Below, one piece after another: positions 35,416 to 44,115 of a stretch of DNA of 64,000 nt. A program made the position numbers and the translations under genes. Position 1 is the stretch's first letter. Each line of letters begins with the position of its first letter. Below the pieces are notes generated by a model. The model ran no database searches and had not been told where the DNA came from. It saw only the letters and a list, made by a program, of their open reading frames with translations. Source of the stretch: an uncultured Odoribacter sp. (GTDB lineage Bacteria > Bacteroidota > Bacteroidia > Bacteroidales > Marinifilaceae); assembly GCA_910578105.1 (NCBI GenBank), contig CAJTPD010000008.1, positions 108,964-172,963 of the forward strand, in the 5' to 3' direction.

Positions 35416-36024
35416 ATGAAGAAATTTTCTTTCGTTTTGAATGCAGTATCAGGTATTGCTGTTTTTGTCATTCTTTTTTCAGGTTGTATGCAGCAACAGA
35501 CTTCCCGGAATTCAGACAGTGATAATGTTTCTGCTCCCAATACAGGGGTGGCAAGGATTGTATACATTAATACGGATACATTGATGAATCAGTATTTGCT
35601 TGCTATTGAATTGAATGAAGCATTTCTGAAAAAACAGGAGGAACGGAGGACCGAATTGAATGTGAAGGCGAAATCGCTGGACCAGGAAGTAAATGAATTT
35701 CAACGGAAATTACAGAATAATGGTTTTCTTTCAGAGGCCCGGGCTATTGATGCGAGGGATCAGTTGGTGGTGAAACAGGAAAATCTCAGACGCTTGCAGG
35801 AAGAATTGATTGATAAGACTGCTCGTGAGCAAAGTGAATTAAACAAACAATTGTTTGATAAATTGACCGTTTTTCTGACGGAATATAGTAAAGAAAAAGG
35901 TTTTGATATTGTATTGAGTACTCAGTTGGGAGGAAATGTTTTATTTGCAGTCAATGGTTATGATATTACCAAAGAGGTGGTAAACCGTTTGAATGAGGAT
36001 TACAAGAAAAACAGCAGCAAATAA
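35416..36024 (+). CDS. OmpH/Skp-like periplasmic chaperone lipoprotein
   Basis: A 202-residue protein. The start at ATG 35416 was chosen over a TTG 6 bp upstream. It has a lipobox (LFSGCMQQ) rather than a simple signal, then ARIVYINTDTLMNQYLLAIEL, the typical OmpH opening strand. A long charged coiled coil follows (residues 75-150), and then a closing strand pair KGFDIVLSTQLGGNVLFAVNGYDIT. Skp-like proteins hold unfolded outer-membrane proteins in the periplasm. The lipid anchor is an unusual variant, though other Bacteroidota members also show it. Confidence 0.88.
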   Translation: MKKFSFVLNAVSGIAVFVILFSGCMQQQTSRNSDSDNVSAPNTGVARIVYINTDTLMNQYLLAIELNEAFLKKQEERRTELNVKAKSLDQEVNEFQRKLQNNGFLSEARAIDARDQLVVKQENLRRLQEELIDKTAREQSELNKQLFDKLTVFLTEYSKEKGFDIVLSTQLGGNVLFAVNGYDITKEVVNRLNEDYKKNSSK

Positions 36025-36154
36025 AATACGCTTGTCGTGATTGGAGATATGTCAAAAGTGGACTTTTGATGTATGTGTGGTTCTTCGGGTCTGATGCGGG
36101 AAGTCTTTCGGGCTTTCAGTTAGAAATGCTTATTCGTTTTGTTCCCGGTATTTT

Positions 36155-37396
36155 ATGAAAATATTTGAGCGTTATTTTGAACGTAATAAAATCGGTTGGT
36201 TTCCGGCTTTTCCGAATAAGCCGGAAATTATAGTAATTATACCTGTGCTTAATGACCGGGATATTTTTGCTACAATAAATTCTTTGAGAAGATGTACTTG
36301 CCGGAATGGTAATGCCGGTGTAATTGTGGTGGTGAATCACAGTGAAGCTGCCAGTGAATCTACAAAACAGGCTAACCGTTTGTTGACGGAGGAGTTGCGT
36401 CAGGGTATCTGCCGGGAACAAAATGAGTGTTCTGCAGTATATGTTGAAGTTGTGGAGGCATTTGATTTGCCGGTGAAACAGGCGGGGGTGGGGTTGGCAC
36501 GTAAAATAGCCATGGATGCAGCAGCTTATTATTTTTATCAGCAAGGAAAAACAGAACATCCGGTATTGTCTTTGGATGCTGATACATTGGTCGATGTCAA
36601 TTATTTTGATGCTACAAGGCATTATTTTCAGGAGTACCCCGTCGCAGGAGTTTCAATAGCTTATGCTCATCGTCTGGAAGAATGCGGAGAAGAGGTTGCC
36701 AATGCTATGGTCAAGTATGAATTGTATTTAAGGTATTATCAGCAGGCATTGGAGTATACAGGTCATCCTTATGCTTTTCATTGTATCGGGTCGGCTTTTG
36801 CTGTCCGGGCGTCTGATTATGTTGCCCAGGGGGGGATGAATAAACGTCAGGCCGGGGAAGATTTTTATTTTTTGCAGAAGTTGATTTCGACGGGTCGTTT
36901 TGCTACTTTGCAGACAACCCGGGTATACCCTTCTGCTCGTTTCTCTGCCCGGACTCCTTTTGGTACAGGGCAGGCTGTCCGGCAAATTGTTAGTGATAAA
37001 GGGGAATTTGAGGTATATAATTTCGGTGCTTTCCGGGATTTGAAATGTTTTTTTTCCGGTCTCTCCGCTTTGTATAAAGCGGGTCGGGAAAGAAGTGAAG
37101 ATTATTTTTTCAGACAGCCCCGGGGGGTCTGCTCTTTTTGGACTGAAATGGATGGTCCGGACCTTTTGGCTGAGGTGAATGCCAATTGTGCTTCGTTGCC
37201 TCAGTTTGTGAAACGTTTTTTTGTTCATTTTAATGCATTCCGGGTGCTGAAATACCTGAATTTTGTTCATGAAAATGAATATCAGAAAGTGCCTGTACAA
37301 TCTGCTGCTGAGGCTTTGTTCCGGGAATTGAAATTCCTCCGGGCAGCCGGCTGCCGGGAATACCTTGATTTTTTGCGGGCGGCGGACCGGATTTGA
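36155..37396 (+). CDS. Family-2 glycosyltransferase
   Basis: A 413-residue GT-A protein. It has VIIPVLNDRDIFATINSL at residues 28-45, a DxD motif in LSLDADTLVDVNYF that binds the nucleotide-sugar metal, and GEDFYFLQKL as the acceptor-binding region. No N-terminal transmembrane segment is visible, so it is cytoplasmic or peripheral. The donor and acceptor are unknown. It stands alone; the preceding 130 bp hold only a short TCAAAAGT-GG-ACTTTTGA inverted repeat (36052-36069). Confidence 0.82.
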   Translation: MKIFERYFERNKIGWFPAFPNKPEIIVIIPVLNDRDIFATINSLRRCTCRNGNAGVIVVVNHSEAASESTKQANRLLTEELRQGICREQNECSAVYVEVVEAFDLPVKQAGVGLARKIAMDAAAYYFYQQGKTEHPVLSLDADTLVDVNYFDATRHYFQEYPVAGVSIAYAHRLEECGEEVANAMVKYELYLRYYQQALEYTGHPYAFHCIGSAFAVRASDYVAQGGMNKRQAGEDFYFLQKLISTGRFATLQTTRVYPSARFSARTPFGTGQAVRQIVSDKGEFEVYNFGAFRDLKCFFSGLSALYKAGRERSEDYFFRQPRGVCSFWTEMDGPDLLAEVNANCASLPQFVKRFFVHFNAFRVLKYLNFVHENEYQKVPVQSAAEALFRELKFLRAAGCREYLDFLRAADRI

Positions 37397-37450
37397 ATGG
37401 GCATCTGATTGTTTTTTCCCTGGTTATAAATGCAGAAAGCGGAAACTTTG

Positions 37451-37458
37451 TATCTTTG
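37451..37458 (+). promoter_or_regulatory. -7 promoter box for the SRPBCC gene
   Basis: TATCTTTG, 45 bp before the ATG at 37503. Confidence 0.6.
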
Positions 37459-37502
37459 CATAGGGACCGGAATATGATTTACCGGCATAAATAAAAAGAA
37501 TT

Positions 37503-37883
37503 ATGGATTTTCGTTATGAACTTGAAATATTGGCAGAGCCGGAAGAGGTATTTGCCGCTTTGACTAATCCTTTTCAAATTGAATTGTGGAGTGGTTATCC
37601 GGCTGATATGAAAGCTGAACAGGGATATGTTTTTTCGTTGTGGGAAGGTGATATTGCCGGTGTGAATCTGGAAGTTGTTCCGGACCGGCTTTTGGTGCAG
37701 GAATGGTTCTTTGGCGAACAGGAAGAACAGTCGGTGGTCCGGATTGCCTTGAAGAAGCAGAAAGCAGGTACGCAGGTTTCTTTGCAGCATACTCATATCC
37801 CTGGCGAAGTGTATGAGGAAATTGTGGAAGGCTGGAAAGAATATTATCTGGGGTCTTTAAAGTCTATGCTTGAAATGTATTGA
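37503..37883 (+). CDS. START/SRPBCC-fold (AHSA1-like) protein
   Basis: A 126-residue protein with the helix-grip pattern. It opens with ELEILAEPEEVFAALTNPFQIELWSG, central beta-strands include VFSLWEGDIAGVNLEVVPDRLLVQEW, and a C-terminal helix EIVEGWKEYYLGSLKSML closes the pocket. This resembles the AHSA1/activator-of-Hsp90 C-terminal family that is common in bacteria and binds small hydrophobic ligands. The ligand is unknown. The next gene starts 10 bp after its stop, so the two are likely cotranscribed. Confidence 0.85.
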   Translation: MDFRYELEILAEPEEVFAALTNPFQIELWSGYPADMKAEQGYVFSLWEGDIAGVNLEVVPDRLLVQEWFFGEQEEQSVVRIALKKQKAGTQVSLQHTHIPGEVYEEIVEGWKEYYLGSLKSMLEMY

Positions 37884-37893
37884 TTTTTTGATT

Positions 37894-39117
37894 ATGGGAC
37901 AGATAACAGTTGTTGCAATTGGTGCCGGCAACCGGATGAATGTTTATGCCCGGTTACATCCGCATGAGATGCGTATTGTTGCTGTTGTTGAGCCTAACCG
38001 GGTTCGCCGGGAGCAACTTGCCGGCCAATGTGGGGTGGCTGCAGAAAATTGTTTTGAGTCGTGGGAAGTTTTTTTCCGGAAAGAAAAGATGGCTGATGCT
38101 GTTTTTATTTGTACTCCGGACGATATGCATTATCAGCCGGCTGTGCAAGCTTTGGAAAGAGGATATGATGTATTGCTTGAAAAGCCTGTAGCCCAGACGT
38201 ATCAGGAATGTTTGGCTATTGTTCGGAAAGCCCGTGAATTGAACCGGATTGTCGGGGTCTGTCATGTCTTGCGTTATCATCCTTATTTCAAAAAGTTCAG
38301 GGAGGTTGTGTCGGATGGAAGGTTAGGAGAACTGATTAGTGTCAATCATGTTGAATTTGTGGGAATAGAACGGATGACTCATGCTTTTGTCCGGGGATTG
38401 TGGAGAAAGGAGTCTGAAACTAACCCAATGATATTGTCGAAAGCTTGTCATGATTTAGACTTATTGGTATGGTTGACCGGAAAGAAGTGTTTGCAAGTCA
38501 GTTCCTACGGTTCCCTGAAATGGTTCCGGGCGGAAAATGCTCCTTCGGGTAGTACTTTGCGCTGTGCAGATGGGTGTTTGGTGGAAAAAGAGTGCCCTTA
38601 TTCGGCCCTGGAACTTTATTATCGGAAGAAACGCTGGCTTCGTCATTTTGACATTCCGGAGGGCAGAGATGAAGATGAAGCGATTCTGGAAGAATTGAAA
38701 TCGGGACCGTATGGGCGTTGTGTGTATCACTGTGATAATGATGTGGTTGATAATCAGGTGGTTTCCATGTTGATGGAAGATGGTGTTACTATTAATTTTT
38801 CAATGGATGCTTTTACCAGGGATTCGGGAAGACGTACCCATTTTATGTTCAGCCACGGGGAAGTATTCGGAGATGAACGGCTGTTGACAGTACGTTATTT
38901 TCATGCGGATAGGCAGAATGAAGTATATGATTTTTCGGAGTTTTCCGGCGAATGCAATTATCATGGAGGGGCGGATTTGGAAATTGTGCGTGATTTTTTA
39001 CATGCTGTATGTACCCGTCAAAGAAACGCTTTGTTGACAAATATTGATTCCTCGTTGGAAAGTCACCGTATTGCTTTTGAAATAGAAAAGGAGAGAAACA
39101 GGATTTCTTCTGTTTGA
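37894..39117 (+). CDS. Gfo/Idh/MocA-family oxidoreductase
   Basis: A 407-residue NAD(P)-dependent enzyme. The start at 37894 (MGQITVVAIGAGNRM) places the Rossmann GAGNR motif at the N-terminus; an upstream ATG at 37870 overlaps the SRPBCC gene. VFICTPDDMHYQP, LLEKPVAQTYQE (the EKP motif with the catalytic Lys) and KACHDLDLLVWL (active-site Asp/His) are in order. The insert of about residues 215-265 is Cys-rich (CADGCLVEKECPYSALELYYRK, trimmed here), which is unusual. The sugar substrate is unknown. Confidence 0.88.
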   Translation: MGQITVVAIGAGNRMNVYARLHPHEMRIVAVVEPNRVRREQLAGQCGVAAENCFESWEVFFRKEKMADAVFICTPDDMHYQPAVQALERGYDVLLEKPVAQTYQECLAIVRKARELNRIVGVCHVLRYHPYFKKFREVVSDGRLGELISVNHVEFVGIERMTHAFVRGLWRKESETNPMILSKACHDLDLLVWLTGKKCLQVSSYGSLKWFRAENAPSGSTLRCADGCLVEKECPYSALELYYRKKRWLRHFDIPEGRDEDEAILEELKSGPYGRCVYHCDNDVVDNQVVSMLMEDGVTINFSMDAFTRDSGRRTHFMFSHGEVFGDERLLTVRYFHADRQNEVYDFSEFSGECNYHGGADLEIVRDFLHAVCTRQRNALLTNIDSSLESHRIAFEIEKERNRISSV

Positions 39118-39118
39118 C

Positions 39119-39325
39119 TTAACAGGTCACAATAGTTTTTCCCAATACTTGGATGGTTTCTCCTTTGCAGATTTTAGCTCTTTTGCGTGTTTCAATTTCT
39201 CCGTTGCGGAGGACTTTTTCGTTTTCTACCAACGCTTTTGCCATTGCTCCGCTTTCGGCGATTTGCAATACTTTCAGTAATTTTATTAATTCAATATATT
39301 CTCCGGTGATTTCGAATCTGAGCAT
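39119..39325 (-). CDS. S4-domain RNA-binding protein (YbcJ/YaaA-like)
   Basis: A 68-residue protein made almost entirely of an S4 fold: YIELIKLLKVLQIAESGAMAK ALVENEKVLRNGEIETRKRAKICKGE. It resembles YbcJ-type single-domain S4 proteins that bind structured RNA. It is convergent with the oxidoreductase gene, with 1 bp between the stops. Its promoter box is 38 bp upstream. Confidence 0.88.
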   Translation of the reverse strand: MLRFEITGEYIELIKLLKVLQIAESGAMAKALVENEKVLRNGEIETRKRAKICKGETIQVLGKTIVTC

Positions 39326-39362
39326 ATCTGTTGTCTGAAAAGTAATTGTTTATTTTCCGTGA

Positions 39363-39370
39363 CAAAGATA
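39363..39370 (-). promoter_or_regulatory. -7 promoter box for the S4 gene
   Basis: TATCTTTG on the minus strand, 37 bp before the ATG. Confidence 0.65.
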
Positions 39371-39478
39371 AAGAATCGGGAGAGATATGCAACTTTATGC
39401 CGGTAACATACCGTAAAGTAGAAACAAAGGGATATAAGAGTGGTTATTTTTACCGCTTGTAAATATAAAGTGTTTTTT

Positions 39479-40870
39479 ATGAAGAAATTTTTTTTATTCT
39501 TACTGGCTGTTGTTGTGTTTTTTCCGGTATTTGCCGAAGGGTATCAGGTGAATGTTTTAAGTACGAAGCAGACAGGTATGGGGCATGTGGGAACGGGCAT
39601 GAAACTGGGGGCTGAGAGTATACATTTTAATCCGGCGGGATTGGTGTTTATGAATCATTATGTAGACCTTTCTGCCGGAGTGTCTGCTATTTCGGCAAAG
39701 GCGAAGTATAGTCATGAAGGGTACTCTGCCACGACTGACAACCCGTTGAGTACTCCTTTTTATGCTTATGCCGGTTACAAGATTTACGATAATCTGGCTG
39801 CCGGGATCAGTTTGAATACTCCCTATGGTAATTCCCTAAAATGGCCAAAATACTGGGCTGGTTGTAATTTGATTCAGCATATTTCTTTAAAATCGTTTGT
39901 ATTGCAACCTACGGTGTCCTATAAGATTACGGACAAGTTAAGTGTCGGGGCGGGGGTGATGCTTGCTGTAGGGAATGTGGAATTATCCAGAGCTGTGATG
40001 AGTGCACAGGATTTTCAGGGAGTAGGGGCATTGCTGAATCAGTTATTACCTGATAATTATCCGGGAAAACAGCAGATTACAGAAACTATCCGCGATAATA
40101 ATTATCCGCCGGCTACGGCTACTTTAAATGGTAAGGCACATATCCGTGCCGGAGTCAATGTCGGAGTGTTGTATGATATTTCAGAGAAGGTGTCGGTGGG
40201 GGTATCTTATCGCTCGAAGATTAGAATGCGGGTGAAGGAAGGGGAGGCACAGTTGGAATATGTGAATCGTTCTGTGGAAGAATTGATGTCTGTGTTGGGA
40301 AAAGTAGAGATTAATGGTACGAAACCTCTTGCAATTCCTAAATATGACCAAGGGACTTTTCATGCTGAGTTACCATTGCCTTCCAATACTACATTGGGAG
40401 TAAGTTATCGTCCGACCGACCGTTGGGAGCTGGCTTTAGATTTGCAATATGTAGGATGGAATACTTATGATTCGCTGAATGTGTATTTTAATGAGACGGA
40501 ATTGGGCATTGCTCCGATCCGGGCTAAAAAGGATTATAAAAATACTATAGCAGCACGGGTTGGTGCTCAATATAAAACGACTGACCGTTTGTTTTTACGT
40601 ACCGGCTTTTATTTTGACCAAAGTCCTATACGTACCGATAATTATAATCCGGAAACTCCGGGTATGAATAAACTGGGGGTGTCGGCCGGTTTGTCGTTTG
40701 AGCCTTGCAGAAATTTGCAGGTGGATGTTGCTTTTCTGTATATTCAGGGGATTGGCCGGGATGGTTCATATACTCAGAAAAATGTAATTACTCAGTTGGA
40801 TGAAACTTTTGCGGGGCATTATAAATCGAGTGCATTGACGGCTTCTTTCGGTCTGGCATATCATTTTTAG
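39479..40870 (+). CDS. FadL/OmpP1-like outer-membrane transport protein
   Basis: A 463-residue barrel. The start at 39479 gives signal MKKFFLFLLAVVVFFPVFAEG; an upstream ATG (39440) adds an unneeded 13 residues. The N-terminus after the signal, STKQTGMGHVGTGMKLGAESIHFNPAGL, is the FadL-type hatch with the NPAG motif, and repeated strand pairs (LAAGISLNTPYGN, VSVGVSYRSKIRM, TTLGVSYRPTDRWELALDLQY) follow. The C-terminus ends LTASFGLAYHF with the terminal Phe needed for Bam recognition. It probably admits hydrophobic compounds; the substrate is unknown. A terminator follows directly. Confidence 0.9.
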   Translation: MKKFFLFLLAVVVFFPVFAEGYQVNVLSTKQTGMGHVGTGMKLGAESIHFNPAGLVFMNHYVDLSAGVSAISAKAKYSHEGYSATTDNPLSTPFYAYAGYKIYDNLAAGISLNTPYGNSLKWPKYWAGCNLIQHISLKSFVLQPTVSYKITDKLSVGAGVMLAVGNVELSRAVMSAQDFQGVGALLNQLLPDNYPGKQQITETIRDNNYPPATATLNGKAHIRAGVNVGVLYDISEKVSVGVSYRSKIRMRVKEGEAQLEYVNRSVEELMSVLGKVEINGTKPLAIPKYDQGTFHAELPLPSNTTLGVSYRPTDRWELALDLQYVGWNTYDSLNVYFNETELGIAPIRAKKDYKNTIAARVGAQYKTTDRLFLRTGFYFDQSPIRTDNYNPETPGMNKLGVSAGLSFEPCRNLQVDVAFLYIQGIGRDGSYTQKNVITQLDETFAGHYKSSALTASFGLAYHF

Positions 40871-40890
40871 CCTGTGTTTACAGAGTAAAA

Positions 40891-40922
40891 CGGAGACATC
40901 TTTTCGGGGTGTCTCTTTTTTA
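40891..40922 (+). terminator. Terminator after the FadL-like gene
   Basis: GAGACA (plus T-G and C-G) pairs with TGTCTC across an 8-nt loop, followed by TTTTTTTATTTT. The next promoter box begins at 40926. Confidence 0.85.
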
Positions 40923-40925
40923 TTT

Positions 40926-40933
40926 TATCTTTG
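40926..40933 (+). promoter_or_regulatory. -7 promoter box for the GH95 gene
   Basis: TATCTTTG, 22 bp before the ATG at 40955; it follows the preceding terminator T-tract without a gap. Confidence 0.65.
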
Positions 40934-40954
40934 ACAGGTTATAAATGAAAAGAT

Positions 40955-43369
40955 ATGAAAACTGCTGTAGTGCGTTGCCTGCTCATGGTAGGTATGTTTG
41001 CGGGTATGTTTGCTTGTCAGCAACCCCGGGAACTGAAATTGTGGTATACTGCTCCGGCCCGGATGTGGGAGGAAGCTTTGCCTTTGGGGAACGGTCGTTT
41101 GGGAGCTATGCCTGACGGAGGAGTGTTTCGGGAAAATATTACACTGAATGACATTACCATGTGGTCAGGAAGTTTTGACGAAACCTGTAATCCCGGTGCT
41201 TCCCGGTTTTTACCGGAAATCCGGAAACTTTTGCTGGAGGGGAAGAATGACCGGGCACAACAGTTGATGTACCGGCATTTTGCATGCGGAGGTCAGGGGT
41301 CTGCTTTTGGAAACGGAGCTGATGCTCCTTACGGTTCTTTTCAGTTGTTGGGAAATATGCATTTGCATTATTTTTTTGAAGACAGCAGTTCTGCAGCTTA
41401 TTCTGATTATCAGCGGGGTTTGTCGTTGAATCGGGCTGTAGCATGGACTACTTTTAAGAAAGGGAATGTAAAGTATCGGCGGGAATATTTTGTTTCGCAC
41501 ACAGATGACGTTATTGTAATCAGACTTAGTGCGGATGAAAAAAATCAGTTGAATTTTGATGTATCACTGGATCGGCCTGAGAATTTCAGTTGTTATTCCA
41601 ATGACGGAGTGGTGTATATGGAAGGGCAGTTGAATAATGGTACGGATGGTAAAGGGAACCGTTATCTGACCTTGATGAAGGTGCTGACGGATGGAGGAAA
41701 GCAGGTGGCCGATTCTGCTGCAGTACATGTGAGAGGGGCCAATGCGGCATGTATTTTCCTGTCTGCCGGGACTTCCTTGTGGAAGGCTGATTTCGAACAG
41801 GAGGTGGCCGGATTGATGGCAAAGGCGGAAGAGATGGATTACGAAGAGTTGCAAAGCAGGCATTTGGCTGCCTGGAAAGACAAATTCGACCGGGTAGAGC
41901 TGCATTTAAGTCAGGAGCCTGATACCATACCGACGGACCGGCGGTTAATCCGTTTTCAGGAACAGGATGATCCTGCTTTGGCGGCTTTGTATTTTCAGTT
42001 CGGGCGTTATCTGATGATTAGCGGTACCCGTGAAAATACTTTGCCTCTGAACTTGCAGGGGCTATGGGCTCATACTATTAAGACTCCCTGGAACGGGGAT
42101 TATCATTTGAATATTAACTTGCAGATGAATTATTGGCCGTCGGAAGTTACAAATTTACCGGAATTACATACACCTTTGAAGAATCTGGTTGCAGGAATGG
42201 TGCCTTCCGGTGAGAAAACAGCCCGTTGTTTTTACGGTGCCGAAGGGTGGGTGGCCCATATGATGACGAATCCATGGTATTTTACTGCACCGGGGGAGCA
42301 TGCTTCCTGGGGTGCTACGAATACCGGAGGAGCCTGGTTGTGTGAGCATTTGTGGGAACATTACGCTTTTACGCAGGACAGAGCTTATTTGGAAGAAGTG
42401 TATCCGCTACTGAAAGGGGCTGCCTGTTTTTTCCTTTCTTCCATGATAGAAGAACCGAAACACGGCTGGCTGGTTACAGCACCGTCTTCTTCGCCTGAAA
42501 ATGCTTTTTATATGCCTGGTAGCCGTACGGCAGTGAGTGCTTGTATGGGCCCGACGATGGATGTTCAGTTGGTGAATGAGTTGTTTGGCAATACTATCCG
42601 TGCAGCCCGGATTTTGGGACGGGATGAGGCTTTTGTCGTGGAATTGGAGCAAGCTGTGAAAAAATTGCCGCCTATGCAAATTAGTCCGAAAGGAGGGTAC
42701 TTGCAGGAATGGCTGGAAGATTATGAAGAGGTGGATATTCATCATCGCCACGTGTCGCATCTTTTCGGTTTGTATCCTTCTAATCAGATTTCTGTGGCGG
42801 AAACGCCTGAATTGGCGGAAGCGGCCCGGAAAACCCTGGAACGTCGGGGGGATGCCGGGACCGGTTGGTCAAGGGCGTGGAAAATTAATTTTTGGGCACG
42901 TCTGCATGACGGCAACCGCGCTTACCGTTTGTTGAAGAATCTATTGATTCCTGTTGCGGTTGACGGTAAAATTATCTATAATGGTGGTGGCACTTATCCC
43001 AATTTGTTTTGTGCGCATCCGCCTTTCCAGATAGACGGAAATTTTGGCGGTTGTGCCGGAATAGCAGAGATGCTGATTCAAAGTCAGGCGGGATATATAG
43101 AATTGTTGCCTGCTTTACCGGATAGTTGGAAGGACGGGCATTTCAAAGGTTTGTGCGTACGGGGAGGAGGTGTTGTTGATGCTTTCTGGAAAGAGGGACA
43201 AATCCGGCAGTTTACTTTAACGGCTCGTGCTGACAATCTCTTCCGGATAAAAGTACCGGTAGGTATCAGTCAGGTACTTGTCAATGATAAATCCGCGGAT
43301 GTGGAAGACGGATTTATAAAGGTCGCATTGAAAAAAGGAGAAGAAGCGAAGATTGAGATGAAATCCTGA
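40955..43369 (+). CDS. GH95 family alpha-fucosidase-like glycoside hydrolase
   Basis: An 804-residue lipoprotein-type protein (AGMFACQQ lipobox). WEEALPLGNGRLGAMPDGG and the ITLNDITMWSG opening are the GH95 N-terminal beta domain. The (alpha/alpha)6 barrel shows LNINLQMNYWPSEVTNLPE, where GH95 uses Asn residues to activate water, and GDAGTGWSRAWKINFWARL. FQIDGNFGGCAGIAEMLIQSQ follows, and the C-terminal beta-domain ends the protein. GH95 removes alpha-1,2-fucose or alpha-L-galactose; the specificity cannot be read here. Surface exposure is likely. No SusC/SusD pair lies nearby. Confidence 0.93.
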   Translation: MKTAVVRCLLMVGMFAGMFACQQPRELKLWYTAPARMWEEALPLGNGRLGAMPDGGVFRENITLNDITMWSGSFDETCNPGASRFLPEIRKLLLEGKNDRAQQLMYRHFACGGQGSAFGNGADAPYGSFQLLGNMHLHYFFEDSSSAAYSDYQRGLSLNRAVAWTTFKKGNVKYRREYFVSHTDDVIVIRLSADEKNQLNFDVSLDRPENFSCYSNDGVVYMEGQLNNGTDGKGNRYLTLMKVLTDGGKQVADSAAVHVRGANAACIFLSAGTSLWKADFEQEVAGLMAKAEEMDYEELQSRHLAAWKDKFDRVELHLSQEPDTIPTDRRLIRFQEQDDPALAALYFQFGRYLMISGTRENTLPLNLQGLWAHTIKTPWNGDYHLNINLQMNYWPSEVTNLPELHTPLKNLVAGMVPSGEKTARCFYGAEGWVAHMMTNPWYFTAPGEHASWGATNTGGAWLCEHLWEHYAFTQDRAYLEEVYPLLKGAACFFLSSMIEEPKHGWLVTAPSSSPENAFYMPGSRTAVSACMGPTMDVQLVNELFGNTIRAARILGRDEAFVVELEQAVKKLPPMQISPKGGYLQEWLEDYEEVDIHHRHVSHLFGLYPSNQISVAETPELAEAARKTLERRGDAGTGWSRAWKINFWARLHDGNRAYRLLKNLLIPVAVDGKIIYNGGGTYPNLFCAHPPFQIDGNFGGCAGIAEMLIQSQAGYIELLPALPDSWKDGHFKGLCVRGGGVVDAFWKEGQIRQFTLTARADNLFRIKVPVGISQVLVNDKSADVEDGFIKVALKKGEEAKIEMKS

Positions 43370-43375
43370 ACATTT

Positions 43376-43430
43376 GACACATGGGGACGGGGCTTTTGCG
43401 TCAGACACAAAGGCCTTGCTTCCATGTGTC
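43376..43430 (+). repeat. Long wobble-rich stem-loop after GH95
   Basis: GACACATGG (43376-43384) pairs with CCATGTGTC (43422-43430), GGCTTTTG (43391-43398) pairs with CAAAGGCC (43408-43415), and the six bases between pair mostly as G:T. This gives one near-continuous 23-step stem with a 9-nt loop, directly after the stop codon and before the terminator at 43442. Confidence 0.7.
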
Positions 43431-43441
43431 TCAACAGAATT

Positions 43442-43474
43442 AAAAAAAGCAGTTAGGAACTAACTGCTTTTTTT
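43442..43474. terminator. Bidirectional terminator between GH95 and tRNA-Phe
   Basis: GCAGTTAG-GAA-CTAACTGC flanked by seven A on the left and seven T on the right. It serves GH95 on plus and the tRNA on minus. Confidence 0.9.
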
Positions 43475-43478
43475 GAGG

Positions 43479-43551
43479 TGGTAGCACCTGGAATCGAACC
43501 AGGGACACAAGGATTTTCAGTCCTTTGCTCTACCGACTGAGCTATGCCACC
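43479..43551 (-). tRNA. tRNA-Phe (GAA)
   Basis: A 73-nt cloverleaf on the minus strand: acceptor GGTGGCA/TGCTACC with one G:T, D-stem GCTC/GAGC, anticodon arm AAGGA-CTGAAAA-TCCTT with anticodon GAA, T-arm CCTGG-TTCGATT-CCAGG and discriminator A. The 3' CCA is not encoded (CCT follows), so it is added by the nucleotidyltransferase. Confidence 0.97.
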
Positions 43552-43570
43552 GTTGCTTATTTTGCGATTG

Positions 43571-43578
43571 CAAAGGTA
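43571..43578 (-). promoter_or_regulatory. -7 promoter box for tRNA-Phe
   Basis: TACCTTTG on the minus strand, about 20 bp before the tRNA 5' end. Confidence 0.65.
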
Positions 43579-43657
43579 GATGTTTTGTTTGAATATGCAA
43601 GTAAAAAAGAGAGAAAAATAAGAAATATCTTTGTGTTTAAAATAATACATGTATATT

Positions 43658-43690
43658 TTTGCTGATTATTAATAATTTAGTTTATATTTG
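43658..43690 (+). promoter_or_regulatory. Promoter of the RRM gene
   Basis: -33 TTTG (43658-43661), 21 bp, -7 TATATTTG (43683-43690). It implies a leader of about 88 nt. Confidence 0.7.
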
Positions 43691-43785
43691 CAGCGTTGGA
43701 GGAATCTTAGTTTTGTGTTTTTGTAACTAAAAATGTGTTGCTAACGTACTCTTCTGCATGTTTAATTATTTTTAATTTTTTTATT

Positions 43786-44097
43786 GTGAATATTTTTGTA
43801 GCAAAAATGAGTTCTGTTACAACAGGTGACGATCTCGCAGCTCTTTTTGGGGAACATGGCACTGTAACTTCAGCAAAAGTGATCATGGATAAGGAAACCG
43901 GTAATTCCAAATGTTTTGGTTTTGTTGAGATGGAAGACGAGACTGAAGGTATGAATGCTATTAATGCTCTCAATGATACTGAGTTTCAGGGGAGAAAAAT
44001 TGTGGTGAAGAAAGCACGGCCTAGGGAGGAAGGGGAACAGCATACCCGCCGTCCGTATGTTCCGCATGGTGAAAGAAGATTTGCCCGGGAAAATTAA
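43786..44097 (+). CDS. Single-RRM RNA-binding protein
   Basis: About 103 residues. I chose a GTG start at 43786 because it begins (M)NIFVAKMSS, the RNP2 strand found at residue 2 in related Bacteroidota RRM proteins (MNIFVGxL). The first ATG (43807) would delete this strand. RNP1 is KCFGFVEM, with Cys where most relatives have Gly. A basic tail with Arg pairs follows (RPREEGEQHTRRPYVPHGERRF). It binds RNA; abundant relatives act as post-transcriptional regulators. A long U-rich leader precedes it. Confidence 0.85.
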   Translation: MNIFVAKMSSVTTGDDLAALFGEHGTVTSAKVIMDKETGNSKCFGFVEMEDETEGMNAINALNDTEFQGRKIVVKKARPREEGEQHTRRPYVPHGERRFAREN

Positions 44098-44115
44098 ATA
44101 GATAATGGAATGGAT

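Noticed and set aside
35334..35522. An ORF overlapping the OmpH-like start in another frame
   Set aside because: It overlaps a strongly supported gene, has no family features and ends arbitrarily.
36052..36069. TCAAAAGT-GG-ACTTTTGA inverted repeat upstream of a glycosyltransferase
   Set aside because: A 2-nt spacer cannot form a stable RNA loop, and there is no second copy or regulator nearby; chance in AT-rich DNA is likely.
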